Source: PGYT01 sp963675055 (GTDB taxonomy: Bacteria > Bacteroidota > Ignavibacteria > Ignavibacteriales > Melioribacteraceae). Taken from it: a stretch of DNA of 64,000 nt. The stretch covers positions 2,294,001 to 2,358,000 of the forward strand of contig CAXXJE010000002.1 of assembly GCA_963675055.2 (NCBI GenBank), read 5' to 3'. Positions 45,349 to 54,017 of the stretch are shown here, one piece after another; positions within the stretch are counted from its first letter, which is position 1; every line of letters starts with the position of its first letter. Under the pieces are notes generated by a model. It did not search any database and was not told where the DNA came from. It saw nothing but the letters and a program-made list of their open reading frames with translations. The translations under genes were made by a program, and so were the position numbers.

Positions 45349-47382
45349 TTACCGCAGCTCTTTTAAATCTCGCATCATTTTTTCAAACTGGTTGAAATAC
45401 AATGCTTGCGGCCCGTCACTCAAGGCCTTTTCCGGTTCGGGATGGAATTCAACTATGATACCATGAGCTCCAACAATCTTTGCTGCTTTTGCCATTGGCG
45501 GAATTTTATCCCGTTCACCAATTGCGTGCGAAGGATCGACGATTATAGGCAGATGAGTTAATTCTTTAAGAACTGGTACAGCGCTTAGATCAAGTGTATT
45601 TCGTGTGGCGGTTTCAAATGTCCTGATACCTCTTTCGCATAAAATAACCTGCCTGTTTCCCTGAGCGAGAATGTATTCCGCCGCGTTAAGCAGTTCATCA
45701 AGTGATGACATCATACCGCGCTTTAGCATTACCGGCCGGTGAACCTTGCCAACCTCTTTTAGCAGTGAGAAGTTCTGCATGTTTCTTGCGCCTATTTGAA
45801 GCATATCGGAATGCTTGGCTACTTCAACAACCTGATCGGGAGCCAGTACCTCAGTTATGATCGGCAGTTCATATCTCTTGCCGGCTTCTTTCATAAACTC
45901 CAGACCTTCGAAACCAAGTCCCTGGAAACTGTAAGGGGACGTACGGGGTTTGAAGCATCCGCCGCGTAGTATTTGAGCACCGTGTTCACGAGCTTCCGCG
46001 GCACAGGTCATTATCTGATCTTCCGACTCCACGGAACAGGGACCGGCCATAACAATAAATCCGTCTCCGCCTATTTCCACATCGCGCACTTTAATAATTG
46101 TATCTTCGGATTTATATTCTCTGCTGGCAAGCTTGTAACTTTTAGATTTTTTAGGTTTCGGCTTCTCTTCATCGATCGGCTCGGACTTTGTCACGGCTTC
46201 CTGTTTGCTATCGGCAACCGCTAATGATTCAAGTTTCGTTTTGTGAACTTCCCTGGATGGATAGCTTCCGAGAACTTTAAAAAACCTTGTATGAATACCG
46301 AGTTCATTAAGTACATGCTGAACAGTCTCATCATTCTGACTTCCTTCGAAGTCGAGATAAAACATTTCTTCCCAGGGATTGCCTATTATTGGACGTGATT
46401 CAAGTTTAGTAAGGTTAACATTGTGCTTCCTGAATATGTTCAATGCATCGACCAGCGAGCCGGGAACATGCGCCGTTGCCATAACGAGAGATGTTTTTGA
46501 GACAATTCTCGAATCGACTTCAATCGGGTTACGCGCAGCGATAATGAATCTTGTATAGTTCTCGGATTGGTTAGCTATGTTCTGCTTGAGTATTTTTACA
46601 TCGAAGTGATTAGCCGCCTCTTCACTCGATATGGCAGCGAATTCCCGAACGCCTTCTTCTTTAATCTTCTGAACAGACATGGCTGTATCGGCAAAATACT
46701 CAATGCTTGCATCAGGAATGGTTTCAAGGAACTTGCTGCACTGTGCGGCAGCCTGATAATGCGCATAAATTTTTTTAATCTGATGCAATGGTATATCATC
46801 TATCGCTGAAAGACAATGCTTAACCTGGAATGTTTCCTCGCCGACTATTGAAAGTGTTGTGTGAAGCAGAAGATCGTACACCTCGTTTATGCCGCCCGAA
46901 GTAGTGTTCTCTATCGGGAGTAAGGCGTAATCAGCTTCACCATTCTCGACAACTTTAACGACATCTTCGAATCTTTTTTTCTTTATGAAATCAAGCTGCT
47001 TGTCACTGTAAGCAAAAAACTTATTCGCAGCCAGATAGCTGTAGGCGCCTTCAATTCCTTGTATTGCAACCGTCAGTGTCTCCTTGCCATTCGACTGTTT
47101 ACCGGTTAGGTCTTGTACATAATTTAATTGTATACGCACAGAATCTTCAATGATTTCATAAAATACCTTGGTAAGAAAATGCGCGTCAATACCTTTATCT
47201 TTGCCGACTTTAATCAGACGCTGAAGCAATTCCAATTCACGTTGCTGATCCCTTATCGGGCTCTCGGATTCGTCTTTCTCTTTGATAACGGCTTTGCTGA
47301 GCTGTCTTCTTTCTGCGAGCAGATTAATTATCTCTTCATCAACTTTATTTATACCGCTTCTGATTTCGTTTAGCTTACTCAT
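45349..47382 (-). CDS. Fused chorismate mutase / prephenate dehydratase / ACT / DAHP synthase
   Basis: The 677-residue protein joins three enzymes of aromatic synthesis. An AroQ-type chorismate mutase spans residues 1-90 (IRSGINKVDEEIINLLAERRQL). Prephenate dehydratase spans about 104-282 (LPIENTTSGGINEVYDLL, and the catalytic TRF in NYTRFI at 277-279). An ACT domain with the phenylalanine-binding ESRP (328-331) lies at about 297-375. After a charged linker (376-425) comes a DAHP synthase of the AroA-beta type at 430-677, with AGPCSVES, KPRTSPYSFQGLG, MLKRGMMSS and VDPSHAIGERD. One chain could thus start the shikimate pathway and make phenylpyruvate, with the ACT domain giving feedback by phenylalanine. 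No frameshift or internal start is seen. Confidence 0.92.
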   Translation of the reverse strand: MSKLNEIRSGINKVDEEIINLLAERRQLSKAVIKEKDESESPIRDQQRELELLQRLIKVGKDKGIDAHFLTKVFYEIIEDSVRIQLNYVQDLTGKQSNGKETLTVAIQGIEGAYSYLAANKFFAYSDKQLDFIKKKRFEDVVKVVENGEADYALLPIENTTSGGINEVYDLLLHTTLSIVGEETFQVKHCLSAIDDIPLHQIKKIYAHYQAAAQCSKFLETIPDASIEYFADTAMSVQKIKEEGVREFAAISSEEAANHFDVKILKQNIANQSENYTRFIIAARNPIEVDSRIVSKTSLVMATAHVPGSLVDALNIFRKHNVNLTKLESRPIIGNPWEEMFYLDFEGSQNDETVQHVLNELGIHTRFFKVLGSYPSREVHKTKLESLAVADSKQEAVTKSEPIDEEKPKPKKSKSYKLASREYKSEDTIIKVRDVEIGGDGFIVMAGPCSVESEDQIMTCAAEAREHGAQILRGGCFKPRTSPYSFQGLGFEGLEFMKEAGKRYELPIITEVLAPDQVVEVAKHSDMLQIGARNMQNFSLLKEVGKVHRPVMLKRGMMSSLDELLNAAEYILAQGNRQVILCERGIRTFETATRNTLDLSAVPVLKELTHLPIIVDPSHAIGERDKIPPMAKAAKIVGAHGIIVEFHPEPEKALSDGPQALYFNQFEKMMRDLKELR

Positions 47383-47575
47383 TATTTTCTTGTTTTTTTT
47401 TAGTTAAATAGTGCGTAAAACTATAAAAATATTCCCTCATAAGAAACGGAGATTATAACTTATTTATACGCTAAAATGAATAAAACCTGTTGCTGAAGTA
47501 TTGCTTCTTAAATAACTTGCATTAAGTGGAGGTTAACCTTAATTTATATTCGGGACAAAACAGGGGGCTGAAAAA

Positions 47576-48166
47576 ATGAGACTCATAATCATAGTTTTAT
47601 TAATACTGACTTACTCCTCTCTTACTGCCCAGGATAAATACGTTTTAGCCGAACCAACACAGGAAGAAATCAGCAGCTATTCTGTCTTAGGTGATGTTAT
47701 AGCAAAAAAAATATTAGTGAGTCTGAAATCAGAATTAGTTAAAGGTATGAAAGAAGGGGGTGCGGTTAATGCGCTGAAGATATGCAATATCAAAGCTATT
47801 CCACTTACCGATGATCTTGTCAATTCACACAACAAAGTTGAAGGAATTAAAAGAATCAGCAGGAAATATCGAAATCCCGGGAACAAACCTGATGAAATTG
47901 ATTTACTTGCCCTTAATGATCTTGAAAAAAGCAAGGATCAAACTGCAGACAAATTAGTTCAAAAGTATTTTGCGGATGGCAAAGCATACTTTAATTATTA
48001 TCAATCAATTAGAGTTGGTAGTTTCTGTACAACCTGTCACGGCAAGGAAAGTAATATGGATAAGAAACTGGTTGAGACGATCAGGAAACTTTATCCGGAG
48101 GACAAGGCAACAGGTTATAAAGCAGGTGATTTTAGAGGCGCAATAAAAGTAACTTTTACGGAATAG
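47576..48166 (+). CDS. DUF3365 (Tll0287-like) monoheme protein
   Basis: The 196-residue protein has a signal peptide (MRLIIIVLLILTYSSLTAQ) and one CTTCH heme motif at about residues 151-155, near the C terminus. A cysteine in the helix VNALKICNIKAIPL (about 69) lies where the Tll0287-type family supplies an unusual second heme ligand, as I recall. The fold of such DUF3365 proteins is PAS-like, and the domain is found in redox and gas sensing. It stands 140 bases before a thioredoxin-like gene. The ribosome binding site CAGGGGG lies nine bases before ATG. Confidence 0.83.
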   Translation: MRLIIIVLLILTYSSLTAQDKYVLAEPTQEEISSYSVLGDVIAKKILVSLKSELVKGMKEGGAVNALKICNIKAIPLTDDLVNSHNKVEGIKRISRKYRNPGNKPDEIDLLALNDLEKSKDQTADKLVQKYFADGKAYFNYYQSIRVGSFCTTCHGKESNMDKKLVETIRKLYPEDKATGYKAGDFRGAIKVTFTE

Positions 48167-48305
48167 TATACCACAGCTTTTTTCACTCATACATTATCTG
48201 CTAAAAGTGGTTCAATTCATATATTCAATTAAACTTCGCTAAACAGTTGAATTTTATAATTCATATTTTTGTTATGAACATATAAAAACAAATGAAAGGG
48301 ATAAT

Positions 48306-48863
48306 ATGGCATCAACTCCATCCAACATGATTCCGCTGGGTACTGCTGCTCCTGGTTTTACATTAACGGATTCGGTTACCGGTGAACCGAAATCATTGGA
48401 AGAATTGAAATCCGAAATCGCTACTGTAATAATGTTTATCTGTAATCATTGTCCTTACGTTAAACATATTAACAGCGAACTCGTTAAAATTGCCCGGTTG
48501 TACCAGACCAAGGGAATTTCTTTTATTGCAATAAGTTCTAATGATATTCAGAACTATCCTGAAGACTCTCCCGAGAAAATGAAAGAGAATGCTGAGATTG
48601 AGGGGTATACATTCCCATATCTGTACGACGAAACGCAGGAAGTTGCTTTAGCGTATGATGCCGCCTGCACACCGGATTTTTACATCTTTGATAAAGATCT
48701 TAAGCTTGTATACCGCGGGCAGTTCGACGACTCCCGTCCGAAAAATGATGTGCCGGTTTCCGGGAATGATTTGCGAACTGCACTCGATTCAATCTTAGAC
48801 GGAAAACCTGTTGATGAAAACCAAATTCCCAGTATTGGCTGCAATATTAAGTGGAAGCAATAA
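48306..48863 (+). CDS. Thioredoxin-fold (AhpC/TSA-like) protein
   Basis: The 185-residue protein has a thioredoxin-fold peroxiredoxin-like domain: PLGTAAPGFTLTDSVTGEP, then MFICNHCPYVKHINSELV with the CxxC-type pair Cys46/Cys49, the EGYTFPYLYDETQEVALAYDA block, TPDFYIFDKDLKLVYRGQFDD with the cis-proline segment, and a final Cys182 (IGCNIKW). No signal peptide is seen, so it is cytoplasmic. Relatives are annotated as thioredoxin-family or redoxin-domain proteins with unknown partners. It is monocistronic. Confidence 0.88.
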   Translation: MASTPSNMIPLGTAAPGFTLTDSVTGEPKSLEELKSEIATVIMFICNHCPYVKHINSELVKIARLYQTKGISFIAISSNDIQNYPEDSPEKMKENAEIEGYTFPYLYDETQEVALAYDAACTPDFYIFDKDLKLVYRGQFDDSRPKNDVPVSGNDLRTALDSILDGKPVDENQIPSIGCNIKWKQ

Positions 48864-48983
48864 AACTGCTTCCGCTAAACACTTTTTCTCATTCCTTTAA
48901 TTAGTTCCTGATTTCTGAACTTCTATGCTCCTCGATATTTATTATGTTGCCTGGTGTTATACAAGTCTTTCGAGGGGAATAAA

Positions 48984-50375
48984 ATGACAAAAGTAATCAC
49001 AATATTTTTAATACTTTTAAGCTCAGTTCAATTATTTGCTCAATTGAAAAATGAGAAGAATCAGGCAGATTATATTATTATTACAGTTCCCGAGTTCCGG
49101 GAGTGTATGGAATTCCTTCGTGATTATCGTTCTGAAAGGGGACTAAATGTCAAACTCGTTGATATTAATGAAATCACAGAAGGGTTCGAAGATTCCTCTT
49201 TGTCTGGATCGATACGTATGTTCATTGGTTATGCTTTAAGTTATTGGCAGGATCCAAAACCGCAATACCTTTTGTTGGCCGGAGATGTTGAATTCATACC
49301 CTCAATTGTTGTTGAATCCGGATTGCATGTGGATCAAATTCAGGAAGATTCAGTTTCGATGGATGCGTTATATTCTATTAATATTTACCAAAATGATATG
49401 ATCCCGGATATTGCTGTTGGAAGAATACCTGTAAACAATTTAGAAGAAATTAACTTGATAATGGAAAAGATAATAAGATTTGAAAATAACGCGGAACAAG
49501 CGACTCCAAGTAGTGTTATTCTAGTTGACAGGCAGGACGGCTCAGCTTTCCAATCTTTAGCGAACAGACTGGAGCAATCTTTTGCAGAGAAGAACATACG
49601 AACGGAAATGATTTCCGCATTCAACGATACGGGGATAATCAAAGTAAAGCAGAAAATTATTCAGAAAATTAATGATATGCCGTTATACGTAAGCTATTAC
49701 GGGCACGGAAATCCTTATATATGGTCTTCTGACACTTTGTTCAATTATGAGAGTATTTCAGAATTAAATAATTTTGAAATACCATTTATTTATACCGGAG
49801 CTTCGTGCAATTTTAATTTCGATTCGGAAACAGATTCAACTATTAGCGAAGGACTTCTGTTTAGTCAATCAGGTGGGGCTGTCGCCTGCATAGGTTCGTC
49901 GGGTCTGAATTTGCTGACAACAGGAGATAGTTTTATAAAGGGATTTTGGGGAAATGTTTTAATGAAAGCTGATACGAAAATAGGCGATGCGTTTCTTGCA
50001 GAACAGAAGGAAAATTTCGGAACTTACAGCAGACGTTTTACACTTCTGGGTGATCCCGCACTTAATATTCCTGCTTATATTATCGCTGATATTAATACTG
50101 AGACAATTCCGGATCGTTTTGTACTGAGACAAAATTATCCAAATCCATTCAATCCGACAACTGTTATAGAATACCAAATCCCGGAAGATTCCAATGTGTC
50201 ATTAGATATATTCGATATACTCGGTAACCGAATTAAAAATGTTGAACAGGGATATAAACATGCCGGGAGTTATTCAATTGAAATAGATTTATCCAACCAT
50301 GCGTCCGGGATATATTTATATCAACTTAAAACTAAGTTCGGAGCTGAAGTCAGAAAGATGTCCTATCTGAAATAG
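48984..50375 (+). CDS. C25 (gingipain-like) cysteine peptidase with sorting domain
   Basis: I start at ATG 48984 because GAGGGGA precedes it at five bases; the longer frame from 48954 would precede a signal peptide (MTKVITIFLILLSSVQLFAQ) with ten extra residues. The 463-residue protein has a C25 peptidase domain (about 30-365): ADYIIITVPEFRECMEFL, QYLLLAGDVEFIP, PDIAVGRIPVNN, the catalytic His241 in SYYGHGNPYIW and the catalytic Cys275 in YTGASCNFNFD. The C-terminal part (about 375-463) is a type IX-secretion-like sorting domain starting NYPNPFNPTTVIEYQIPED. It should be a surface or secreted protease, or the PorU-like sortase relative. PorU itself is much larger, so a secreted peptidase is preferred. 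Confidence 0.86.
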   Translation: MTKVITIFLILLSSVQLFAQLKNEKNQADYIIITVPEFRECMEFLRDYRSERGLNVKLVDINEITEGFEDSSLSGSIRMFIGYALSYWQDPKPQYLLLAGDVEFIPSIVVESGLHVDQIQEDSVSMDALYSINIYQNDMIPDIAVGRIPVNNLEEINLIMEKIIRFENNAEQATPSSVILVDRQDGSAFQSLANRLEQSFAEKNIRTEMISAFNDTGIIKVKQKIIQKINDMPLYVSYYGHGNPYIWSSDTLFNYESISELNNFEIPFIYTGASCNFNFDSETDSTISEGLLFSQSGGAVACIGSSGLNLLTTGDSFIKGFWGNVLMKADTKIGDAFLAEQKENFGTYSRRFTLLGDPALNIPAYIIADINTETIPDRFVLRQNYPNPFNPTTVIEYQIPEDSNVSLDIFDILGNRIKNVEQGYKHAGSYSIEIDLSNHASGIYLYQLKTKFGAEVRKMSYLK

Positions 50376-50744
50376 TATAAAATCAGAATGTGATTTTCTA
50401 AACTCTTGCTTCAAGGTCTTCATTGAGATTTTTATTCTTCAAAAGGAATTATAACTGAATTTAGTCAGGTTTATTCAGTTCTCTAATGAAAAATCACAAG
50501 TCTATCTGCAAAACAGAATCTTGAGCCTTATTTATGTGCTCGTACATTTGTAGTACTATGCAACTACACATCCTTACTGATAAAATCTAATTGAATTACA
50601 GAGGGAATTTCCTTAAGTTGATAAAAGGATAAAGGAATCTTAAGAGCGATATAAATCGGATAATGGAGTAATAATACACAAAATCTTATTTATCGAATAA
50701 ACTTTTACAAACAATGATAATTTCTCTGAAATAGGAGCTGTAAA
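50376..50744. other. Upstream region of the electron-transfer/sensor operon
   Basis: This 369-base gap has an AT-rich hairpin AAAATCA/TGATTTT at 50379-50397, just after the peptidase gene and ending in T4, which may end its transcript. A TGTAGT-N8-ACTACA inverted repeat at 50549-50568 is a candidate regulator site. GGAGCTG precedes the ATG at 50745. No ORF is supported. Confidence 0.45.
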
Positions 50745-51650
50745 ATGGCAACACAAGGAAGAAGAGACTTTCTTAAAACGCTCTCGTCGATTGGGGTTGC
50801 GACGGCCGGACTAAGCGCAGTAGCACCGCAAAAAGCAAGTGCAGCACCGGAAAATATTTTATCAACCGACAGATTCGGCGTGTTGGTTGATACGACCGTA
50901 TGTATAGGATGCAGAAGATGTGAATGGGCCTGTAAAAAATCGCACAATCTGCCTGCCGGTTCACTAGATGATTATGATGATCAATCGGTTTTTGAAGCGA
51001 GACGCAGACCGGATCATACTACCAACACGGTAGTTAATAAATATTCGGAAACAAGCAGTGAAAATCCGGTAACTCTGAAAGTCCAATGTATGCACTGCGA
51101 CCAGCCTGCATGTGTTTCAGCATGTATTGTAGGCGCGTTTTCCAAAGGTGAAACCGGTGCCGTTGTATGGGATGAATCGAAATGTATTGGATGCAGGTAT
51201 TGTATGGTTGCTTGCCCGTTCCAGATACCCGCTTTTGATTACCATAAAGCAATTGAACCGGAAATCCACAAATGTGATTTTTGTATCGACAGAATTACCA
51301 AAGGACAATTACCGGCTTGTGTTGAAATATGTCCTGTTGAAGCTATTACGTTCGGCAAGCGTTCGGAACTGTTGTACATAGCACATGAACGAATCAGGAA
51401 CAATCCTGAGAAGTACAAAGATCATGTGTTCGGTGAAACCGAAGTTGGGGGCACATCCTGGCTGTACCTGTCAAATGTTGACTTTACCGAACTGGAGTTC
51501 CCGAAACTCGCACAGCATCCCGCGCCCGGTGTTTCCGAATCAATTCAGCATGGTATTTTCGCTTACTTTGTTCCCCCGGTAGCTCTTTACGCTTTACTTG
51601 GCGGAATTATGTATTTGACTAAGCAAAATAAAAAAGAGGAGGAGGATTAA
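50745..51650 (+). CDS. Tat-exported 4x[4Fe-4S] ferredoxin subunit (HybA/HmcB-like)
   Basis: The 301-residue protein begins with a twin-arginine signal (RRDFLKTLSSIGV) ending near ASAAP. Four ferredoxin-type cysteine groups follow: CIGCRRCEWACK, CMHCDQPACVSAC, CIGCRYCMVACP, and CDFCIDRITKGQLPACVEICP, which is enough for four [4Fe-4S] clusters. A C-terminal membrane helix (about 268-292, FVPPVALYALLGGIMYLTKQ) anchors it. This is the electron-wire subunit of HybA/HmcB/PhsB-type complexes on the periplasmic side. The next gene (NrfD-like) starts one base after its stop. Electrons probably pass between the quinone-binding NrfD partner and the 13-heme cytochrome. Confidence 0.93.
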   Translation: MATQGRRDFLKTLSSIGVATAGLSAVAPQKASAAPENILSTDRFGVLVDTTVCIGCRRCEWACKKSHNLPAGSLDDYDDQSVFEARRRPDHTTNTVVNKYSETSSENPVTLKVQCMHCDQPACVSACIVGAFSKGETGAVVWDESKCIGCRYCMVACPFQIPAFDYHKAIEPEIHKCDFCIDRITKGQLPACVEICPVEAITFGKRSELLYIAHERIRNNPEKYKDHVFGETEVGGTSWLYLSNVDFTELEFPKLAQHPAPGVSESIQHGIFAYFVPPVALYALLGGIMYLTKQNKKEEED

Positions 51651-51651
51651 T

Positions 51652-52896
51652 ATGGAACCTGTACATAAACCGACTCCGATGAATCAGCTCAAATATTTCA
51701 CTCCATGGGTAATCGTACTTTCCGTTGTTGCTGTTGCCGGAATTATAACACTGCTAGGTCGTTTCTTATTCGGACTTGGGGCTGTTACGAATCTTGATGC
51801 TCAGCACCCATGGGGAATTTGGATAGGAATTGATGTTGCAGCAGGAGTTGCTCTGGCAGCGGGTGGATTTACAACTGCGGCTCTCGGGCATATTATGCAT
51901 AAAGACAATTATGAAACTATCATTCGACCGGCTTTGGTTACTGCAATGCTTGGCTATACCTTTGCCGGAACAAGTGTGATGATAGATCTTGGACGCTACT
52001 ATAATATCTGGCATTTGTTTATTTATCCGAACGGTAATTCAGTATTGTTTGAAGTGGGTATGTGCGTTGTCATCTACCTTAATGTGCTTTACATCGAGTT
52101 CCTCCCGATAGTTACGAAAAAATTTATAGGGAATGTTCGATTTAAGGGAATGCTTTCGGCTTTGAATAAACCGGTTGATAAACTCCTGAGAGTACTCGAC
52201 AGGGCACTGGACAAGACCATGTTTGTCTTTATAATTGCCGGTGTGGTGCTATCTTGTCTTCACCAGTCATCACTAGGAACTCTTATGGTAATTGCCGGAC
52301 CGAAAGTTCACCCGTTGTGGCAGACTCCGGTATTACCGCTTATGTATTTAATATCTGCAATTTCAGTAGGCTTCCCGATGGTTATAATGGAGTCGACGAT
52401 TGCATCGAAATCATTCGGATTAAAACCTGAGACGGATGTACTTTCCAAGCTGGCATCTATTGTGGGACCATTGCTGGGTGTTTATCTGGCCATAAAACTT
52501 GGCGATATGTTTATAAGAGAAACTTTCTATTATCTGACTGAAGTAAACACTGCAAGTATTATGTTCTCAATCGAACTTTTATTCGGAGTAGTTCTTCCAC
52601 TGAGATTGTTCCTGACTAAATCAGTCCGAAAATCTCCAGCGGGATTATTTATCGCTTCGATGCTTGTAATTTTCGGGGTTGCTCTAAACAGAATTAATTG
52701 TTTCCTTGTGGCTTATGATCCGCCTTACGCAGTATCTAATTACCTCCCGTCTATTGGTGAAATACTTGTTACACTCGGATTTATTTCACTCGAGGTTCTT
52801 CTTTACAGATTAATTGTGAGATACTTTCCGATTATTAGTCTTCCGGATGCCGGAACAGTATCCGCTAATTCAAAGTATTCGGTAAAGGGGGCATAA
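51652..52896 (+). CDS. NrfD/HybB-family membrane quinone subunit
   Basis: The 414-residue integral protein has about ten hydrophobic helices. The start (YFTPWVIVLSVVAVAGIITLLGRFLFGLGAVTNLD) and the QHPWGIWIGIDVAAGVALAAGGF block are hallmarks of the HybB/NrfD family. DLGRYYNIWHLFI and a conserved histidine in LHQSSLGTLMVI further match HybB. It binds quinone in the membrane and passes electrons to or from the ferredoxin subunit encoded just upstream. It is flanked by one-base gaps on both sides, so the FeS, NrfD and cytochrome genes are tightly coupled. Confidence 0.93.
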   Translation: MEPVHKPTPMNQLKYFTPWVIVLSVVAVAGIITLLGRFLFGLGAVTNLDAQHPWGIWIGIDVAAGVALAAGGFTTAALGHIMHKDNYETIIRPALVTAMLGYTFAGTSVMIDLGRYYNIWHLFIYPNGNSVLFEVGMCVVIYLNVLYIEFLPIVTKKFIGNVRFKGMLSALNKPVDKLLRVLDRALDKTMFVFIIAGVVLSCLHQSSLGTLMVIAGPKVHPLWQTPVLPLMYLISAISVGFPMVIMESTIASKSFGLKPETDVLSKLASIVGPLLGVYLAIKLGDMFIRETFYYLTEVNTASIMFSIELLFGVVLPLRLFLTKSVRKSPAGLFIASMLVIFGVALNRINCFLVAYDPPYAVSNYLPSIGEILVTLGFISLEVLLYRLIVRYFPIISLPDAGTVSANSKYSVKGA

Positions 52897-52897
52897 A

Positions 52898-54004
52898 ATG
52901 AAAAAGTTATTATCAGTTGTTTTTATTTTACTGTCTTTTACTTTGTACGGACAAACTTCACATTCGGAATTCAAATTTGACTGTACCCTTTGTCATTCAT
53001 GTGAAAATCCCACAAAAACAAATCCATGTCTGAAACTATGTCCGAGAGAGACTATTATTACCGTACATCATTCAGCGAAGGATGGTCCGGATGAAATCAT
53101 AATGGATAATTTTAAAGACATGGAAGACAATTACGAACCGGTGAAGTTTTCGCATCGCGCTCATTCGGAAATGTCTATCATGTCCGGCGGATGTGAAATG
53201 TGTCACCATTACAATCCACCGGGAAGAGTAGCATCCTGCCAGGATTGCCATGAGCCGAACAGACTTCGTGAGGATTTACGTAAGCCTGATCTAAAAGCTG
53301 CATATCATCGCGATTGTATTCAATGCCATAAAATCTGGAATCCAAAGATTTCCTGTGTGGACTGTCATGCTGAAAAGAATAGCGAACAGAATGAAGAAAT
53401 AATTGCTAAAAATACTGATGAGGGGTATCACCCGCAGATTGAAACACCGGGAAAACTGGTTTACGATACCTCCGAGGAAATGGAAGGTTTCGTAACATTT
53501 TTCCATAACGAACATATAGACGTGTTTGGTTTGGAGTGTACAGACTGTCATCAGGAAGAAAGCTGTGCTAAATGTCATAGTAAATCAAAACAACCAGTGA
53601 AAGAGGATCTTTCAGTTGAACAAAAACATGCAGTCTGCTCAAAATGTCATGATACTGAAGACGATTGTGAATCCTGTCATAAACCGGAAGTAAGTAAGGG
53701 ATTCAACCATGCATCGGTAACCGGATTTGATATTGCTAAAAATCATGCGAAGCTTAAATGTGCAAGTTGTCATAAGACTGAAAAGAAATTCACAGGTCTG
53801 AACAGTGATTGCAACAATTGTCATAAATCCTGGGATGTAGATAATTTTAACCATTCCGTAACCGGATTGGAATTGAGTGAGACACATGCGGAATTTGAAT
53901 GTGAAAATTGCCATGTTGAAGAAGGCTATAAAAAACCGACATGTGATAATTGCCATGATGATATAAGTTATCCGGATGATTTGCCGGGTGAAAGAGTGAA
54001 ATAG
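52898..54004 (+). CDS. 13-heme periplasmic c-type cytochrome
   Basis: The 368-residue protein has a signal peptide (MKKLLSVVFILLSFTLYGQ) and 13 CxxCH motifs (CTLCH, CEMCH, CQDCH, CIQCH, CVDCH, CTDCH, CAKCH, CSKCH, CESCH, CASCH, CNNCH, CENCH, CDNCH). Extra histidines such as FSHRAH and FNHASVTGF serve as distal ligands. The C-terminal half has two tandem repeats of the FNH...TG...H...CxxCH type. The first motif runs into a second cysteine set, CHSCENPTKTNPCLKLCP, that looks ferredoxin-like. It resembles the high-molecular-weight cytochromes of Hmc/Tmc-type complexes. It is the third gene of the operon, and its product should be the periplasmic electron sink or source. Confidence 0.92.
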   Translation: MKKLLSVVFILLSFTLYGQTSHSEFKFDCTLCHSCENPTKTNPCLKLCPRETIITVHHSAKDGPDEIIMDNFKDMEDNYEPVKFSHRAHSEMSIMSGGCEMCHHYNPPGRVASCQDCHEPNRLREDLRKPDLKAAYHRDCIQCHKIWNPKISCVDCHAEKNSEQNEEIIAKNTDEGYHPQIETPGKLVYDTSEEMEGFVTFFHNEHIDVFGLECTDCHQEESCAKCHSKSKQPVKEDLSVEQKHAVCSKCHDTEDDCESCHKPEVSKGFNHASVTGFDIAKNHAKLKCASCHKTEKKFTGLNSDCNNCHKSWDVDNFNHSVTGLELSETHAEFECENCHVEEGYKKPTCDNCHDDISYPDDLPGERVK

Positions 54005-54017
54005 TGCGGACAGAATT

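Noticed and set aside
50549..50568. TGTAGT-N8-ACTACA inverted repeat upstream of the sensor operon
   Set aside because: Only six matching bases per arm, a level expected by chance in AT-rich gaps.
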